From positions 1 to 64,000 of the forward strand of contig JAVKOQ010000241.1 of the NCBI GenBank assembly GCA_031835245.1: 64,000 nt of DNA. Direction: 5' to 3'. Below are positions 1 to 12,570 of the stretch, piece by piece. A program made the position numbers and the translations under genes. Within the stretch, counting starts at the first letter, position 1, and every line of letters begins with the position of its first letter. The notes below the pieces were generated by a model, which saw nothing but the letters and a program-made list of their open reading frames with translations, made no database searches and was not told where the DNA came from. Source of the DNA: Balamuthia mandrillaris. Its lineage: Eukaryota > Discosea > Longamoebia > Balamuthiidae.

Positions 1-225
1 CATCCTTTTTCTTCTCTCTCCTCTCTCTCTCTCTCTGCTCTGCTCTCCTCTTCTCTCGCCTATCTTCTCTGCTCTCTGCTCTCTGCTCTCTGCTCTCTGC
101 TCTCTGCTCTCTGCTCTCTGCTCTCTGCTCTCTGCTCTCTGCTCTCTGCTCTCTGCTCTCTCCTCTCTGCTCTTTGCTCTCTCCTCTCCCCTCTCTGCTC
201 TCTCCTCTCCCCTCTCTGCCCTCTT
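1..225. repeat. CT-rich tandem repeat (ctctctg units)
   Basis: Nearly pure C/T with a 7-base unit of the form ctctctg repeated about 15 times (roughly 65-160), flanked by degenerate CT sequence. No gene is supported here; the reading frames across it are repeat artefacts. Confidence 0.85.
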
Positions 226-579
226 GTTGGGTCGACAAAAAAGAAATTAAAGTTCCACCCACAATCGTGTGGCAAGGGGCAGGCGCAGGGAAACAAGGAG
301 GGCAGAGGCTCCTTTGTCTCCAATCAGCCTGGCGCGGCAACAGTCAGCCTATCCTTCTAACGCAGCGCATGCTGCTCCATGAGGAAGATCCATCTTCAAA
401 TCCGGGTTGATGGTGGTTAAAATCCACTCCAGGCTTTTTTTTCCCTCCTGCTTCTCTTTCTTTTATTTGTTTTGTTTGTGCAAAAAAAAAAATGTGCCAG
501 AGGGTATGCCAGAGAGAAAGAGAGACCGTAGGTTGTTGCATGCAGAGAAAGCGAAGAGGGGGTAGAGCGAGTCAGCATT
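226..579. other. intergenic stretch downstream of the SAE1 gene
   Basis: No coding signal that I trust. It holds mixed-composition sequence with an A run and T-rich patches and probably includes the 3' flank of the minus-strand SAE1 gene, whose stop codon is at 580-582. Confidence 0.4.
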
Positions 580-2393
580 TCAAAGTTCAATAACGAGACT
601 TTGTTGTTCGTTGTTGTTTTGTGACGAAGAGGAAGAGGTAGGTCCAATCTTTTCCACCAACCCAACACCGCGTTGAACGTCATAGAAGAAGAAGTTGTGA
701 AGCGGCTCGTCTTTGCCGGACAGGACGTTGATGACTTGTTGCCCTAATATGCCGCCCACTATAGCGCACACTGGACTTAGCTCTGCCATTGCTGTTTTTG
801 CTGTTGTTCTGTTATTGTATTTGTGTAAAGGGAGTAAGAAACGAAGAAGGTTAAGAAAATATAAAACAAAGAAACATAGAAACAAAAAAAGCTACCGTAT
901 GAACTCATCTGGCAAAAATGAAGAAGACACGTTGCGAGCGCTCAACATCTCGTGAGCAAAGTTCAACAGACTTTCTTCCTCTTCTTTGCTTGTCGGATAG
1001 TGCCCTCCGTTCTCTTCGCTCCATCGTGAGAGAATGGGGAGAGCGAAAAAGAGTTTTGGAGTTCGTTGAAGGGTAGAATCTGCCCAATTCACTTTTGTGG
1101 AGAAGACATCTTCTAAACTGGGCGAAGAGATTTCTTTTGTGTGCACGGCTCTTTGTTTCTTCGGTTCGGTATTGTTGTTATTTTTGTTTTGCTTCTTTCT
1201 GTTCTTTTTTTCTTCATCTGTTTCTTCTCTGTTGGTATTTGTGGATTAGACTTTTGGAACATACAGGAGAAGGATAAGGAGAAGAAAAAGAACAAGAAGA
1301 ACGAGACAGAAAGGGTCAGGAGGAGAAGGAGAAACAAAAAAAAACTACAACAAAGGAAAGAAAAGGGAGAAACTAACTCTATGTAAACGTAACGGTCCAG
1401 GTCAGAGAAGATGAAGGCCTGATAGCCGAAAGAATCCGTAATGAAGAGTGGTATCTTGTGCTTCCGACAGATCTTATCCACTCGTAACTTGAAGCCAACG
1501 CGTTAGCCAAAAGGAGAAAAGAGAAGAAAGCAGAAAGGAGAGGAGATGGTACCATGGAGCTTAGGGAGCAGTTGCTAAGACATATGACATTGTAACTGCA
1601 CAATACTTCCTCTGTCATAGAGTCGAGGTCCACCGCCTCACACCGCACCTCCACTTTGGGGTTTAACGCTTTGATTTTTTCGAGACACGCTTCTCCTCTC
1701 TTATTATAATTCAACAAAAAATGAGTAAGCAGATAGAAAGACGAAGGATGAAGAATGAAGAAAAGAAAAAAAGAAGCGAAGAAGCAAACGAAGCAAGAAA
1801 GAAAGGACAAGAAACGATAAGAAAGAAGAGGCAATGGAATAGAGAAGAGAGGAGCAGAGAAGCAAGGAGAAGAGCAGGGAAGAAAGAGACAGAGAGGAGA
1901 GAAGGAGAAAGAGTAAAAGAACGAGGTAGCAAAGAAGTGTGTTCACGTTTTTGCCAATGTCGGCTTCGCCAAGAAAGAACTGAGCGCTGAGGTCAGCCTC
2001 CGAAACGGTGGCAGCGTCCAACAGCGTCACAGAACCAACGCCCGCCAAAACGATGTTCTTCGCTACCTTTTTTTTTTGTTTTAAACATTTAAAACATCAG
2101 AAGAAAAGGCAAACCGGACAAAGTTTTCTCAAAAAGAAATGAAAAGAAACCTCTACTAAAAGACCGCGAAGGTTGCACAGAAGAACGCGAGAGGCGCGCA
2201 TCCGTTGTTGAGCCTGCGCGCCCCACAGACGGATTTGACGGTCGTAGAGAGCGGCCTCCTCCTCTGAAATGGCAGGAGGAGGAGAGGCCAAAGAAGAAGA
2301 AGAAGAAGAAGCAGCGTCATGCCTTACGTTCGTCGTCCTGCGCCCTTCCGCTTCCTCTTCCTCTGCCGGCTGCTTTCTCTTTCGGCTTTGCAT
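580..2393 (-). CDS. SAE1: SUMO-activating enzyme subunit 1 (SAE1/AOS1)
   Basis: Non-catalytic half of the SUMO E1; in the family it pairs with SAE2/UBA2 to adenylate SUMO for transfer to UBC9, mainly in the nucleus. It is spliced from about six exons. Exon 1 (2151-2393) has a basic/acidic, Ser-rich leader and then the diagnostic [19 protein letters not shown]. Exon 2 (1947-2066) continues the ThiF Rossmann region with [16 protein letters not shown] and [14 protein letters not shown]. Later exons (about 1570-1690, 1380-1500, 890-1090, 580-800) carry the [11 protein letters not shown] strand, a [11 protein letters not shown] core and the C-terminal [16 protein letters not shown] block followed by [19 protein letters not shown], typical of SAE1 rather than UBA1/UBA3. 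The Gly-rich loop reads RGLLVEVAKN where human SAE1 has a second Gly, so its nucleotide loop is slightly degenerate. The start is the first ATG before the conserved block. Inner exon borders are approximate. Confidence 0.9.
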
Positions 2394-2466
2394 TTCTTTC
2401 TTTCTTTCTTTCTTTCTTTCTACGTTTTTTTGATGATGTAATTTTTGTCTATTTTTGGAAATTCTA

Positions 2467-2521
2467 ACGTCACCTTTTGGTGTGACGTAATACTATCCAT
2501 TTATGGGATATACCGACGTCA
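2467..2521. promoter_or_regulatory. cluster of three TGACGT (CRE-like) sites upstream of SAE1
   Basis: ACGTCA occurs at 2467-2472 and 2516-2521 and TGACGT at 2483-2488. All lie 75-130 bases upstream of the SAE1 start codon, and the first two form an inverted pair. TGACGT(CA) is the core recognised by CREB/ATF-type bZIP factors. That these are used is inference from spacing and position only. Confidence 0.3.
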
Positions 2522-2727
2522 TGCCTATTGTGGCTTTACAGACATTCCCCTTCCCCTATGGTGCTGCCATCCGGCTCTCTCCACCTCAACCACCAGAGCT
2601 TTCCTCTTCGTCAGCTTTCCCCAGAGTGGGGGACAGGTAAGGATTTCGCTTCCATCCCTTGTTCCAAACGAGTCCAAACAACGGACAGCAATGTACAAGA
2701 CTTTCAACTACAAAGAAAGTGCTGAGG

Positions 2728-2890
2728 CGTTGTTTCCGTAAACTGAGCCAAAAGCAAAGAATTCAACGCGGCAACATACTTCTCAAGCACTGGATCCATC
2801 TTGCTAAGAAAGCCCTTATGGTAGCTCTCAATCTCCCAATGATATGTCATCACATTTAAAGCCATACTCAAAATGTAGCTCACTCAAGTC
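2728..2890 (-). pseudogene. orphan fragment of a second adenylyl-cyclase-type gene
   Basis: On the minus strand this segment encodes about 33 residues (GFLSKMDPVLEKYVAALN and flanks) that match the AAA-region exon of the adenylyl-cyclase-like gene at about 11355-11470 (GFLSKMDPALEKYVAVLN) almost residue for residue. Nucleotide similarity is high over about 110 bases and then decays, with gaps, to about 2890. No neighbouring exons of that gene are found around it, so this is a lone duplicated exon piece or the relic of a lost paralogue. Confidence 0.75.
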
Positions 2891-2944
2891 ACTTCTTTCT
2901 AAGCTTCCACCAACACGTTAGCTTGTTTACACCTCCAAGTGCTA

Positions 2945-3716
2945 TGGAAGGGAAGAGAAGAGAAGAGAACGATGAAGAGAACGAGAAGAGAAGAGAAGAG
3001 AAGAGAACGATGAAGAGAACGAGAAGAGAAGAGAAGAGAAGAGAAGAGAAGAGAGAAGAGAACGATGAAGAGAACGAGAAGAGAAGAGAAGAGAAAGAGA
3101 AGAGAAGAGAAGAAGAGAAGAGAAGAGAACGATGAAGAAGAGAAGAGAAGAGAAGAGAGAGAAAGAGAAGAGAAGAGAAGAGAAGAGAAGAGAAGAGAAG
3201 AGAAGAGAAGAGAAGAGAAGAGAAGAGAAGAGAAGAGAAGAGAAGAGAACGATGAAGAGAACGATGAAGAGAAGAGAAGAGAACGATGAAGAGAAGAGAA
3301 CGATGAAGAGAAGAGAACGATGAAGAGAAGAGAACGATGAAGAGAAGAGAAGAGAAGAGAAGAGAACGATGAAGAGAACGAGAAGAGAAGAGAAGAGAAG
3401 AGAAGAAGAGAAGAGAAGAGAAAGAGAGAACGATGAAGAGAAGAGAACGATGAAGAGAAGAGAACGATGAAGAGAAGAGAAGAGAAGAGAAGAGAAGAGA
3501 AAGAGAAGAGAACGATGAAGAGAACGATGAAGAGAAGAGAAGAGAAGAAGAGAACGATGAAAGAGAAGAGAAGAGAAGAGAAGAGAAGAGAAGAGAAGAG
3601 AACGATGAAGAGAACGATGAAGAGAACGATGAAGAGAACGAGAAGAGAACGAGAAGAGAAGAGAAGAGAAGAGAAGAGAACGATGAAGAGAAGAGAACGA
3701 TGAAGAGAAGAGAACC
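2945..3716. repeat. long polypurine satellite (agaag / aacgatgaag units)
   Basis: About 770 bases of almost pure purine on the plus strand, built from agaag pentamers interrupted irregularly by aacgatgaag units. Only the C and T of the latter break the purine run. Long open frames on both strands across it are repeat artefacts. Confidence 0.95.
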
Positions 3717-3727
3717 AAGAGAAATCT

Positions 3728-3960
3728 AAGTTAGTTACACATCCTGATGGCTTCCTCAAACATTTCGGCGCTGCGGGCGGTGAGGACCACCTCGGCGCCG
3801 GCAGGAGAGGCCAGTGGCTGCACTGTTCTCTGTGTTCCTCCCTGTGTCTGCACCCACTCCAAAACGCGGCCACGGGCCTTAACTCCGTCCAACAACAACC
3901 TTTTCCGCCATTAGAGGTTGCCGCCCGTCGGCAATCCAGATATCCACCGATATCAACCTG
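3728..3960 (-). pseudogene. possible decayed coding fragment, function unknown
   Basis: On the minus strand two short frames with protein-like composition abut with a frame change near 3880-3900. One contains RLISVDIWIADGRQPLMAEK before a stop; the other contains GRVLEWVQTQGG and AGAEVVLTARSAEMFEEAI and ends in a stop at about 3730. I do not recognise the family. No start or splice signals clearly join them, and the segment is GC-rich next to the satellite. It may be the broken 3' end of a gene interrupted by the repeat, or chance. Confidence 0.25.
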
Positions 3961-4310
3961 GAGTCGCGGCTGTCCGCAATCTTGTCTCATCCGTTCGTCG
4001 TCAGTGGGCGCACAAGCACGGAAACTTTGAGCGTCGGGTGTAACGGTAGCCAGCCCCTGCGGCATGCAGCACACAGCCGCCCGCCAGCCAGACCTTTGGT
4101 GGTCGACAACGCCTTTTCCGTGGATTGCCTTATTTGAACAAGCACAAAAAACAATAAAGGATGAGACCGACAGGGGCCACGGTCCGCCGGGCCACCCATT
4201 ACAGGCTTATCCTGCTCTCATTCTTGGGCGACTGATGGTAACATGTTCTTTTATTGATGGTTTTGTGGCTGAAGGAATTAACTAACCCACACGAACTACA
4301 AACTGCAGGA

Positions 4311-7300
4311 CTCAACATAACGCTTCCTATTGTAGGAGTTATGGGAGCTGACTGTAATACCAACAGGGACACCTGCACTATCCTCCCATACCTGGACGAA
4401 GTCGCGATCACCGCGCACAAACACTACAATCCCCCTCCTTCTGCTGTTCAGCCATCCACTCCTCTCCGATACACTGTCACTTATTATGCAGGCAGTGTTG
4501 AACAAGTTATGGACGTAAAAGTCCAGATCAGTTTCAGCCTCACCGCTAATTTTAACCCTGGTCTTCCTACTTCCTTTGTTCCTGGGCAACAACAAGCCCT
4601 TGTTCCTTCGTTCAGCGTGTCCAGCACTGGGCCATCCTCTGTGCGGGATGGCTATTGTGTGGTGTCCCTTACGCCGCTCTCAGTATTGGATCGTTCCAGG
4701 TCGCCTTCTAGTTGTGGGGATGGACCTGATGGCACCCTTCGTTGCAACTTTCAAAATACGAACTTGCTTCCCGGCTCAACTGGTACAATGTTCCATTATG
4801 TCTCTACGTTGCTTAGTTTCTTACGCTTATTCTCGTTTCCCTGCTTGAAGAAAACTTTGCCTTGCCGTTGCTTCCTTTCGGTCCAACGATGAGAGACAAC
4901 GTGACGGTGGCGGTGCCAGTCTGCAATAACAACGCAGGAAGTCAGCTGAGCCAGTACACTGCTCCAACTCCTCTATCCATGAGCCCACATCCGGACATCC
5001 AACTCTCCCTTGCTTTGCTGGGTATGTATCTGTTTAGAGCTTTTCTTTTTTTTTTTCTTGCCTTCTTTGCTGAGGTATCCATCCAAACCATACAACAACA
5101 GACTCGGACAGCTTGATCATACCAGGGCATTCAACTGGAATTCGCTTCAAGCTTTCTAACACAGGGCTCTCCACAAGCATGGGAACCACTCTTTTCTGGA
5201 GTTTTCCTTTGGATATTAACATCATGGACGATACCTTCACTCAAGCGTTCTGCAAGAGCAATGCGCTTCCCGACCGCAGGGAGCTGAACTGCGCGTTGGA
5301 CGTCAAAGCTGGAGAGGAAGAGCACCAGCTCCAAGTCCAGTTGGCCTTCGCCTCCACCTTGTCTGCTGTGGATTTCTCGGTAAAGGTCAAGGATGAGGTG
5401 CAAAAAGAAACCATTGCAAATGGAAAGCTCATGGTATCGGTGGTGAACCTCACAGCTGGCTTTACTAAGAATCTTCCTGCCTTTTTTGTGCCTGGAGGAC
5501 AAGCTCGTGCTGTCTCTGCTTTCAACATCTCCAACAGCGGACCTGCTTTGGTGCAAGAAGGCTATTGTTTGGTCTCCTTCTCTCCGCTCTCTATGTTGGA
5601 TCGTGCGGCATTACCCTCAACTTGCGCAGACGGGCCCAAAGGAACGATTCAATGTAACTTCCAAAGTTTATCTCCAGCTGCACCCGGTTAGTGAATCCAC
5701 TTCTTTTTAGGTTACCCCGCACTGACTAGTCCAGCACAATGTAGCAAGTTTTGCATTACAAACGCTTCCTTTGGGTCCCGAGATGAGAGAAAAGATAAGT
5801 GTCTCTGTCCCTCTCTGTAACAACACTGCCAATGACCTACAGGTCAAATACTTTGCGCCTCAACCTCAATCCTCTCAACCTTCCCCCGACATCCATCTTG
5901 CCTTTGCTTTTATTTGTAGGTCTTCTTCATCCACAACTTTTTTCTTGTTTGTTCTAACTTGCTTTGACTTGTGCTTCCCTATGTAAACCGAAGATGACCC
6001 AACAGTATTAATTCAACCAGACAGGCCTTTTGCCATTAGCTTTAAACTCTCAAATACAGGCCTCTCTACAAGCCTTAACACAAACACGACATGGCTGTTC
6101 CCTTTTGGCCTGACCATTCTCGACAACTTGTTCACCCAATCCTTTTGCCATATGTCCAATACAAGCTTCTTTCAAGTGGTTCAGTGCGCAATGGATGTGA
6201 ATGCAGGAGAAGACGTGGAGGACAACATACTGGTCTCTGTGGCGTCATCCTCACCTCTTGCAATAGTGAACTTCTCTGTCCATATCACAGATGAGTTGAA
6301 AAACGAGCTCTCAACTACATCAGGACAGTTGAAGGTCTCCACTTTCAGCAAAAATGTGCTTATGCATGTTGAGTTCTTGTCTCTGTCAGTCCAACTTGAG
6401 GCACGTGTTCAACCTACGCTTCTTTTCTGCTCTTCTCGTCTCTCTTTCTGAACGTTGTGCACAACTGTTAGGATGACAAACGCCATGACTTTGCAATGGA
6501 CATCAAGAGTGCAGGACCCTCCTGGGCTCTCCAAGTGGGCTGCTTCTTTAACTTCACTGCTCTTCCAGATGGTTCCTCCCTCTTAAATACCACGTTTTCT
6601 TCATCCTTGCCTGACCAGGCCTGCACGATTTTAACAAACACCAGCATTGCCAACCACGTTCTCTGCCAGGTAGGCGATCTTTCCACCATTGCTTGGACCT
6701 CCTTCCGCTTTGGCCTCTCCTCCAGAGCACCATTGCATACCACCCTCCAGATTGGATGCCAAAGTATCACCCCCAACAACTTCCCTTGGGTGTCCTGGTC
6801 AGCTGTGATTGCGGATGGCGTAGCTCAGCCCACCATCGATCCGGGTGCAGACAACACCACCAGCCAGTTCCCCAACAACACGCCGAACCTTCAACTCGTT
6901 CCAAAGGAAGGCCCTGAACCTCAGGACCACCTCCGCTTGGACTTTACTTTTCACTCCATCAATGAAGTGGACGCCAAAGGGCACGTGCTGAGGAACATCA
7001 CCTTGCCATCATCTGGCTATCAATCCACTTATCTGGACAAGCGCACCATTCGGTTCATGTTGGATTTGGCGGAAGCAGACGGAAGAAAGAGAGTGGAATG
7101 GACTTTTACGGTGGTGGAGGAAGACAGGGATTTTCACGTTGGAAATACCTCATACAAGGTAGCTTCTGGCTTCAACAAATGGAGCGTGAACATCTCCGGT
7201 TGGCTTCCCTCTCCCTCCGCTGCTTCAGCTTCTGGCCCTTCGTCATTGGCAGCTACCGCGCCTCATAACCATTTGCACCAAATGGAAAAGCGATGGTTGG

Positions 7301-7845
7301 AATTGAAGGTAAGCATGAAAAGTTTGGATGGTGCTTTGAAGCCCCGCCGGCCACAACACAACATCGTTTCTAAGCACGAAGAGGAACATAGAGGAGTCTT
7401 GAACAGAGGATTGTGGCACACAGAGCACACCACAGTAATGTTGGGTTTGCTGCAAGTGTGCGTGGTTGATGGGGAACAGCAAGCCGCATACGCCAAAGTG
7501 GAGCAAGCAGCAGGCAAACATGGTCAATGGTTGCTCATCCGATTGCCCGTTGGGCAGAATATGTTTTACGATCCAGATGTGCAAGTCTTGGTGGATGGAA
7601 AAGGAAGCGGTCACGAAAGACTGAACGTGAAGTTGGTTGTGGTCATTTCGGTGGGAGTTACTGTAGCGGTGTGCGTGGTAGGGATGGTGGTATCCGGGGC
7701 GGTGGTGTGGAGGAGAAGGAAGATGGAGGAGTTTTCCGCCTCCTTGGGTGCCGTTAACTTTTCTGGGGAGGAGGACCTGTTGCCCAGAGAAGCAGGAGGG
7801 GCTGAGTATGTCCCTCTTGTGGATGAAAGCGACTGGCAAGACTGA
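4311..7845 (+). CDS. type I membrane protein with three tandem ectodomain repeats, 5' end unresolved
   Basis: The product resembles a large cell-surface protein; I do not recognise the ectodomain family. Coding is clear from the acceptor before 4311 (preceded by ctaac and gcag). Three copies of a roughly 230-residue unit follow. Hallmarks are FKLSNTGLSTS near the unit start, GYCLVSFSPLSMLDR in the middle (GYCVVSLTPLSVLDR in copy 1), then MREKISVSVPLCNN and SPDIHLAFAF at the end. Each unit is cut by an intron at about the same place. A unique region rich in N-glycosylation sites follows. It ends with a membrane helix (about 7630-7715, VVVISVGVTVAVCVVGMVVS), a WRRRK stop-transfer and a 40-residue acidic cytoplasmic tail containing GAVNFSGEEDLL. 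No signal peptide or convincing first exon is visible upstream, so either the 5' exons were missed or the gene has lost them. AATAAA lies at about 7919. Confidence 0.7.
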
Positions 7846-7979
7846 ACAATGTTAAATTTCTTCCATTCTTTTTATTTTATTTTTTTTGTTAGAGAATGCA
7901 TCACAGCAAATGTATAAGAAATAAAGAAACAAAAACAAAGAGGAAACCTTATTTTTTCTTATCACGTTTTAACGCGCAC

Positions 7980-9629
7980 TCAAGATGAAGCAAAAGAACA
8001 AGAAGAAGAAGAAGAAAAAGAAGAAGAAAGAGACAGAAGGAGCTGCTCGCATTGCTGAGCAAATGGTTGATAACCCATGCGTTGGAAGGCCTTCATTGCT
8101 GCCGTTGCTCGTCGAACTCTTTTTGCATTTGTGCGCTCTGCTGTTTCTTGTGAAGATGGCTGAGGAAAACGTGCTTTGGCGAGCAGAACCAATGCTCGTT
8201 CCACTGGGAAAAAGTCCGGTGCGCTATTGTACAGTTGCTTCGTATGATTCCAACAAATATGAGCCTTTGTTTTTTGGTTGTCAGCGGTAAAAAGACGAGG
8301 AAAGGAAAGAGCAGAGGAGAGAAGAGAAGGAGGGTTAACCTTTTCAATCATTCCAGAAAGAGCAAAGAACATGCCTTGAGAGTACCAAGCTCCACATCGG
8401 CCAAGCCTGAAGATGGCGCTCATCTTCCAGAAAATGCCTAACACAAACTCACACCGTCTTGCACATTCCTCCAGTTCAGCATTGTCGTTGTTCTCTTTCT
8501 CTTTCTCTCTAACAGCGATTTCGTACTCCCACAGCGCAATGCTCTCCTCGAAAGCGAGTTGCAAGGGAGCCAAGATTCGCATCTGTTGCAAGAAGGCATC
8601 TTCCCAGAGCGAAAGAGCTTGGGTCAAATTCTCTCGAAGGGCGTCCATTTGGCCGTCGGCCAAATGGCAGTAGGCCACACGAAGCAAGAAAGCGAAATAA
8701 ACGGAAGGACTAATTTTGTGCAGTTTCTTTTCCACCATTTCTTCGTTGTAATGCTTCACCGCTTCCCAGTTGCCCTTTCTGTGATCAAAAGAGTTAGAAG
8801 AGTAAAGAAAAAGAAATAGCAAAAAAGAAAGGCAAAGAACAAACCGAATGAGTATCATTGACTTCATGCGAATGGTAGATTCTTCATGAGTCGGATATTT
8901 GCGCTTTTTGACATTCTCCAGAAGCTCATCTGCGAGTCGAATGCCTCTCTCCAACTCTCCCTGCAAGTACAAAATGACGAGCAACAACGTTTTCATGCTG
9001 TCGCTCTCAGAGTGTTCTCCAACTTCCGTCAAAGCCTTGTTCAGCGCTTCTAAACGTTGAATTGTGTAGGTGAGAGAACAGCCAGGTTCGCCCATCAGAA
9101 GAAACTGGGTTCTCAACTCCAACATTGCCCTTGTCATGAGCTTTAGTTTCCTCGATTCCTTTTCTTCTTTCGTCTCGGCTGAATGTTGTTGCAGGTCTTG
9201 GTCGATGTGTTGAATGAGAGCATTGCATTTTCGCTGAAACAGGTTGTGCAGCCAGCCCCAATGATACCCAGCAAACTTGTTCCAATTGTGGTAGAAACGG
9301 TTGACATTGATGAGAACAAAGGAATAGGCAAAAGCTCTTTCCAGCAGAATATCGCACTGTTCCGCCAAAACCGCCAGTTGTAAAGTCAACACAGTGAATA
9401 TTTTGTTGTCCCATGATAACAAGATCCCTGACCTTTATCGTGAAGCAATGTTGAACAAGAAGAAGAAACAGATGAAGATTATGAAAAAAGAACGTACACC
9501 ATCAGGCGTTTATACGCGTAAAGTAGTTCTTTGTTCTTAGGGTCATCCTTGAGCCTTCCAATGAGACGGGAAGAATACATGTGATGCACCAATACTTGCT
9601 TCAACAAACGATGAATCGCTTTTATGTGC

Positions 9630-9676
<47 letters not shown>

Positions 9677-11315
9677 ATAAGCGTGACATTAAGAGTGAGA
9701 ACAAAAAGACAAAAACCTTCATCCATTGTTTCTTCTGTTTCAGGCACCGGCATTCCCAAAATTTGAAGCGCTTTCTTGGTGAAGCTAACGCTATCCAACA
9801 GATTACCAACTTGTCCTTTAGCCAAACCAACCATTCTATACCATCGTCCCACTCTCAACCCCGAATCTTGCTCCATCAGGTACTTTTCATATCGATGTCT
9901 TTTCTCTTCTTTTTCTTGTTTCTCGCTCTTCGTTGAAGCTGAAGTGCACATGTTTAAGATGCGTTCGTGAAGTTTGATGGCTTGTAACCAACTAGAAGAA
10001 GCTTCTTTTCCTGCATAATTGGTGTACGCAAACTCGCCGGCGAGGTCGTAGTAACGAATGGCCTTGAGAAAGTCTTGGGCTCGGCGCCAGTGGTAGGCCA
10101 GCAAAGGATAATGAGGCGCGCTGTTTGTGGAGAAAATTTGTTCATACCAATCAGCAATGATGGCATGGTACTTGTATCGCTCCGAAAAGGGTATCATGCC
10201 ATATATAGTTTCTATGTTGCTACAGTTCAGAAAGAGCACCAACAAAAGGAGAGCACATAGAACTCTGGAGAGAGAACACGAATGATAAACTTACTCTGAG
10301 TAAACGGGTTATCAAAGAAATAAAGCAAGTACTCTCGATCCAAAGACACAGACAAAATGGCCATCTGCCTTAACGCATCCAGTTCCTTCAAGAACTGCTC
10401 CTGTCCTAGTTCATCCTTTCCTGCTTTCGTAAGAACAGTTTGCAGCTGAGCAGCCGAAAAACGAGAGCCGATGACGGAAGCCACTTTTAAAATGATTTGT
10501 TGGTTGATGGAAAGTTTATCGATAGTGCTCGTTATAGCACTCTCCACTGAGCTTGGAAGTTGACGAATGGTGGAGGGATCCATGAAACAGACATCTTCGC
10601 TGCACACTAGTTTGAGTTTCGGGAGTGTTGACGCTTTTGGCACAGTTTACAAACAAATAGAGAGAACATGAGTGAAAGAACTAGAAAAAGAATGGAGGAA
10701 CAGATACCTAAAGAAATGGCGATCATAGGATTGCCTTGCGACTTGGAGAATAGAATTCCCTCTTCCGCTTCGTTTAGTTCCGATGTTTGCATCACAGCTT
10801 TGGCCAATTCTGCTATTTGCTCGTTGCTCATTCGGTTTAGTTCGATGGTTAAAACAACCTCCGGATGAGCTTCTTCTAGATACTTGATATTTGCAGCAAG
10901 TGCTGTGGCTTCTTGCCTACCTTCTTCTTCAATTACTACATCCACCTCTTCACGCTTTGGAGTGGAATAAGACCATAAGTACATAAAGACAGCAAGAACA
11001 ATGTCTATAGAAGAAAGAAGCAAAAGCAAACTACCATGCTTGTTGAGAATGTTCGTTCTTGCGGAGGCCTCGCTGTGAGCACCAAGAAAAGACCATGGTG
11101 CGCGTCCGCTGCGTTGAGCATGTGGGCGACGACGCTCCAACTGGCGCTGTCCAACCAGTGACAGTTCTCCATGACTAACACAATGGGTCGGTTGCCGTTG
11201 GCACAACGAAACTCGTGGAACATGAACGATAAAAATGCATGAAGTATATCACGCCGTTCTTTTGCTTTCAGTTGTTTGGACTCTGTACAAAACAATCAAC
11301 ACAAAGAAAATACCC

Positions 11316-11349
<34 letters not shown>

Positions 11350-12532
11350 GAACCGTCTGTTTCCGGAAACTGAGTCACAAGCAAAGGATTCAACACTGCA
11401 ACATACTTCTCAAGCGCCGGATCCATCTTGCTAAGAAAGCCCTTGAGGTAGCTCTCATCGGAAGAACGGCACACACTCTCATCTTCTCGATGATGCATCA
11501 TGACCGGAAAGTCAAAAGCGGTGCTCAGTATTTCCTGCCAGATGAAATAAGGCGTGTTCTTTTCTACCTCTGGTGCTTGTCCGTCGATGAGCAGCACTTC
11601 TTCTTTGCCGTTCTCCTGGAAAGTAGTCCAGTTGAGCAACTCTCGAACCATTGCTGTCTTTCCCATTCCTGCTTGCCCTTTGATGAATACCACTTTGAAG
11701 GGATGATGCTCTTGATGCATGAAAGTGTCGAAGGCGTTGCGAAAGAGATTCATTTCGTGAGTTCTGCCAATTAGTTGTCTGGGGCTTATGATAGCTTCGC
11801 GGAGGGACTTTCGTCTTCCTTCAATGGGGGTGTAGATTGGTATTGGATTTTTTTTCCCCTGTTTGTAGTTTCATTTGTTTGTGGTATTTCACGTTAGCAA
11901 GAAAAGAGAACGATGAAGAGATGAGAATGACAAAACGATGATAAGAAGGAGAGCGAGAGGAGAGCGAGAGAGAACGAACTTTAACAAGAATAGGATCTAA
12001 TGGTTGTAACAAAAAACGGCTTTCGGATTCTGTAACAACACGATAGGTTTGTTCATCAACATAGATAGCACCAGAAGTCTTCCCTCCATTCGAAGCTCTT
12101 CAGTTGTTGGTATGAGTACGTTCATTGTAATATGAAAATAAAGAGAAAAGAAGAAAGAAGGAAGAGAAAGAAGACAGAAAACCGAAAGTAGAAACAAACT
12201 TTGCAGAAGCAACCATGAGCCTGGCACTAAGATTGACTGAATCTCCAACTACACAATACTCACATCGCTTGGAGCTTCCCACGTTTCCACAGAACGTTCT
12301 TCCGGTAGCGATACCAATCGAGTTGAATAAGTTCAATGCATGCAATCGTGCGTTGATGACGAGGGCGGCATTCACAGCACGAACGGCGTCATCTTCCAAA
12401 GTCATATGAGGCAACCCAAAGACAGCGATGAGAACGGCTCCTTTATCATCGATGATGAATTGTCGTAACGCTCCTTTGTAATGCAACAACACTTCCTGTA
12501 AATGAAAGGAAGGAGATGTTTGTTGTTTGTTA

Positions 12533-12570
<38 letters not shown>

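Noticed and set aside
2899-4074. Minus-strand open frame of about 390 residues rich in Ser, Leu and Phe
   Set aside because: It exists only because the polypurine satellite has no stops on that strand; composition is pure repeat.
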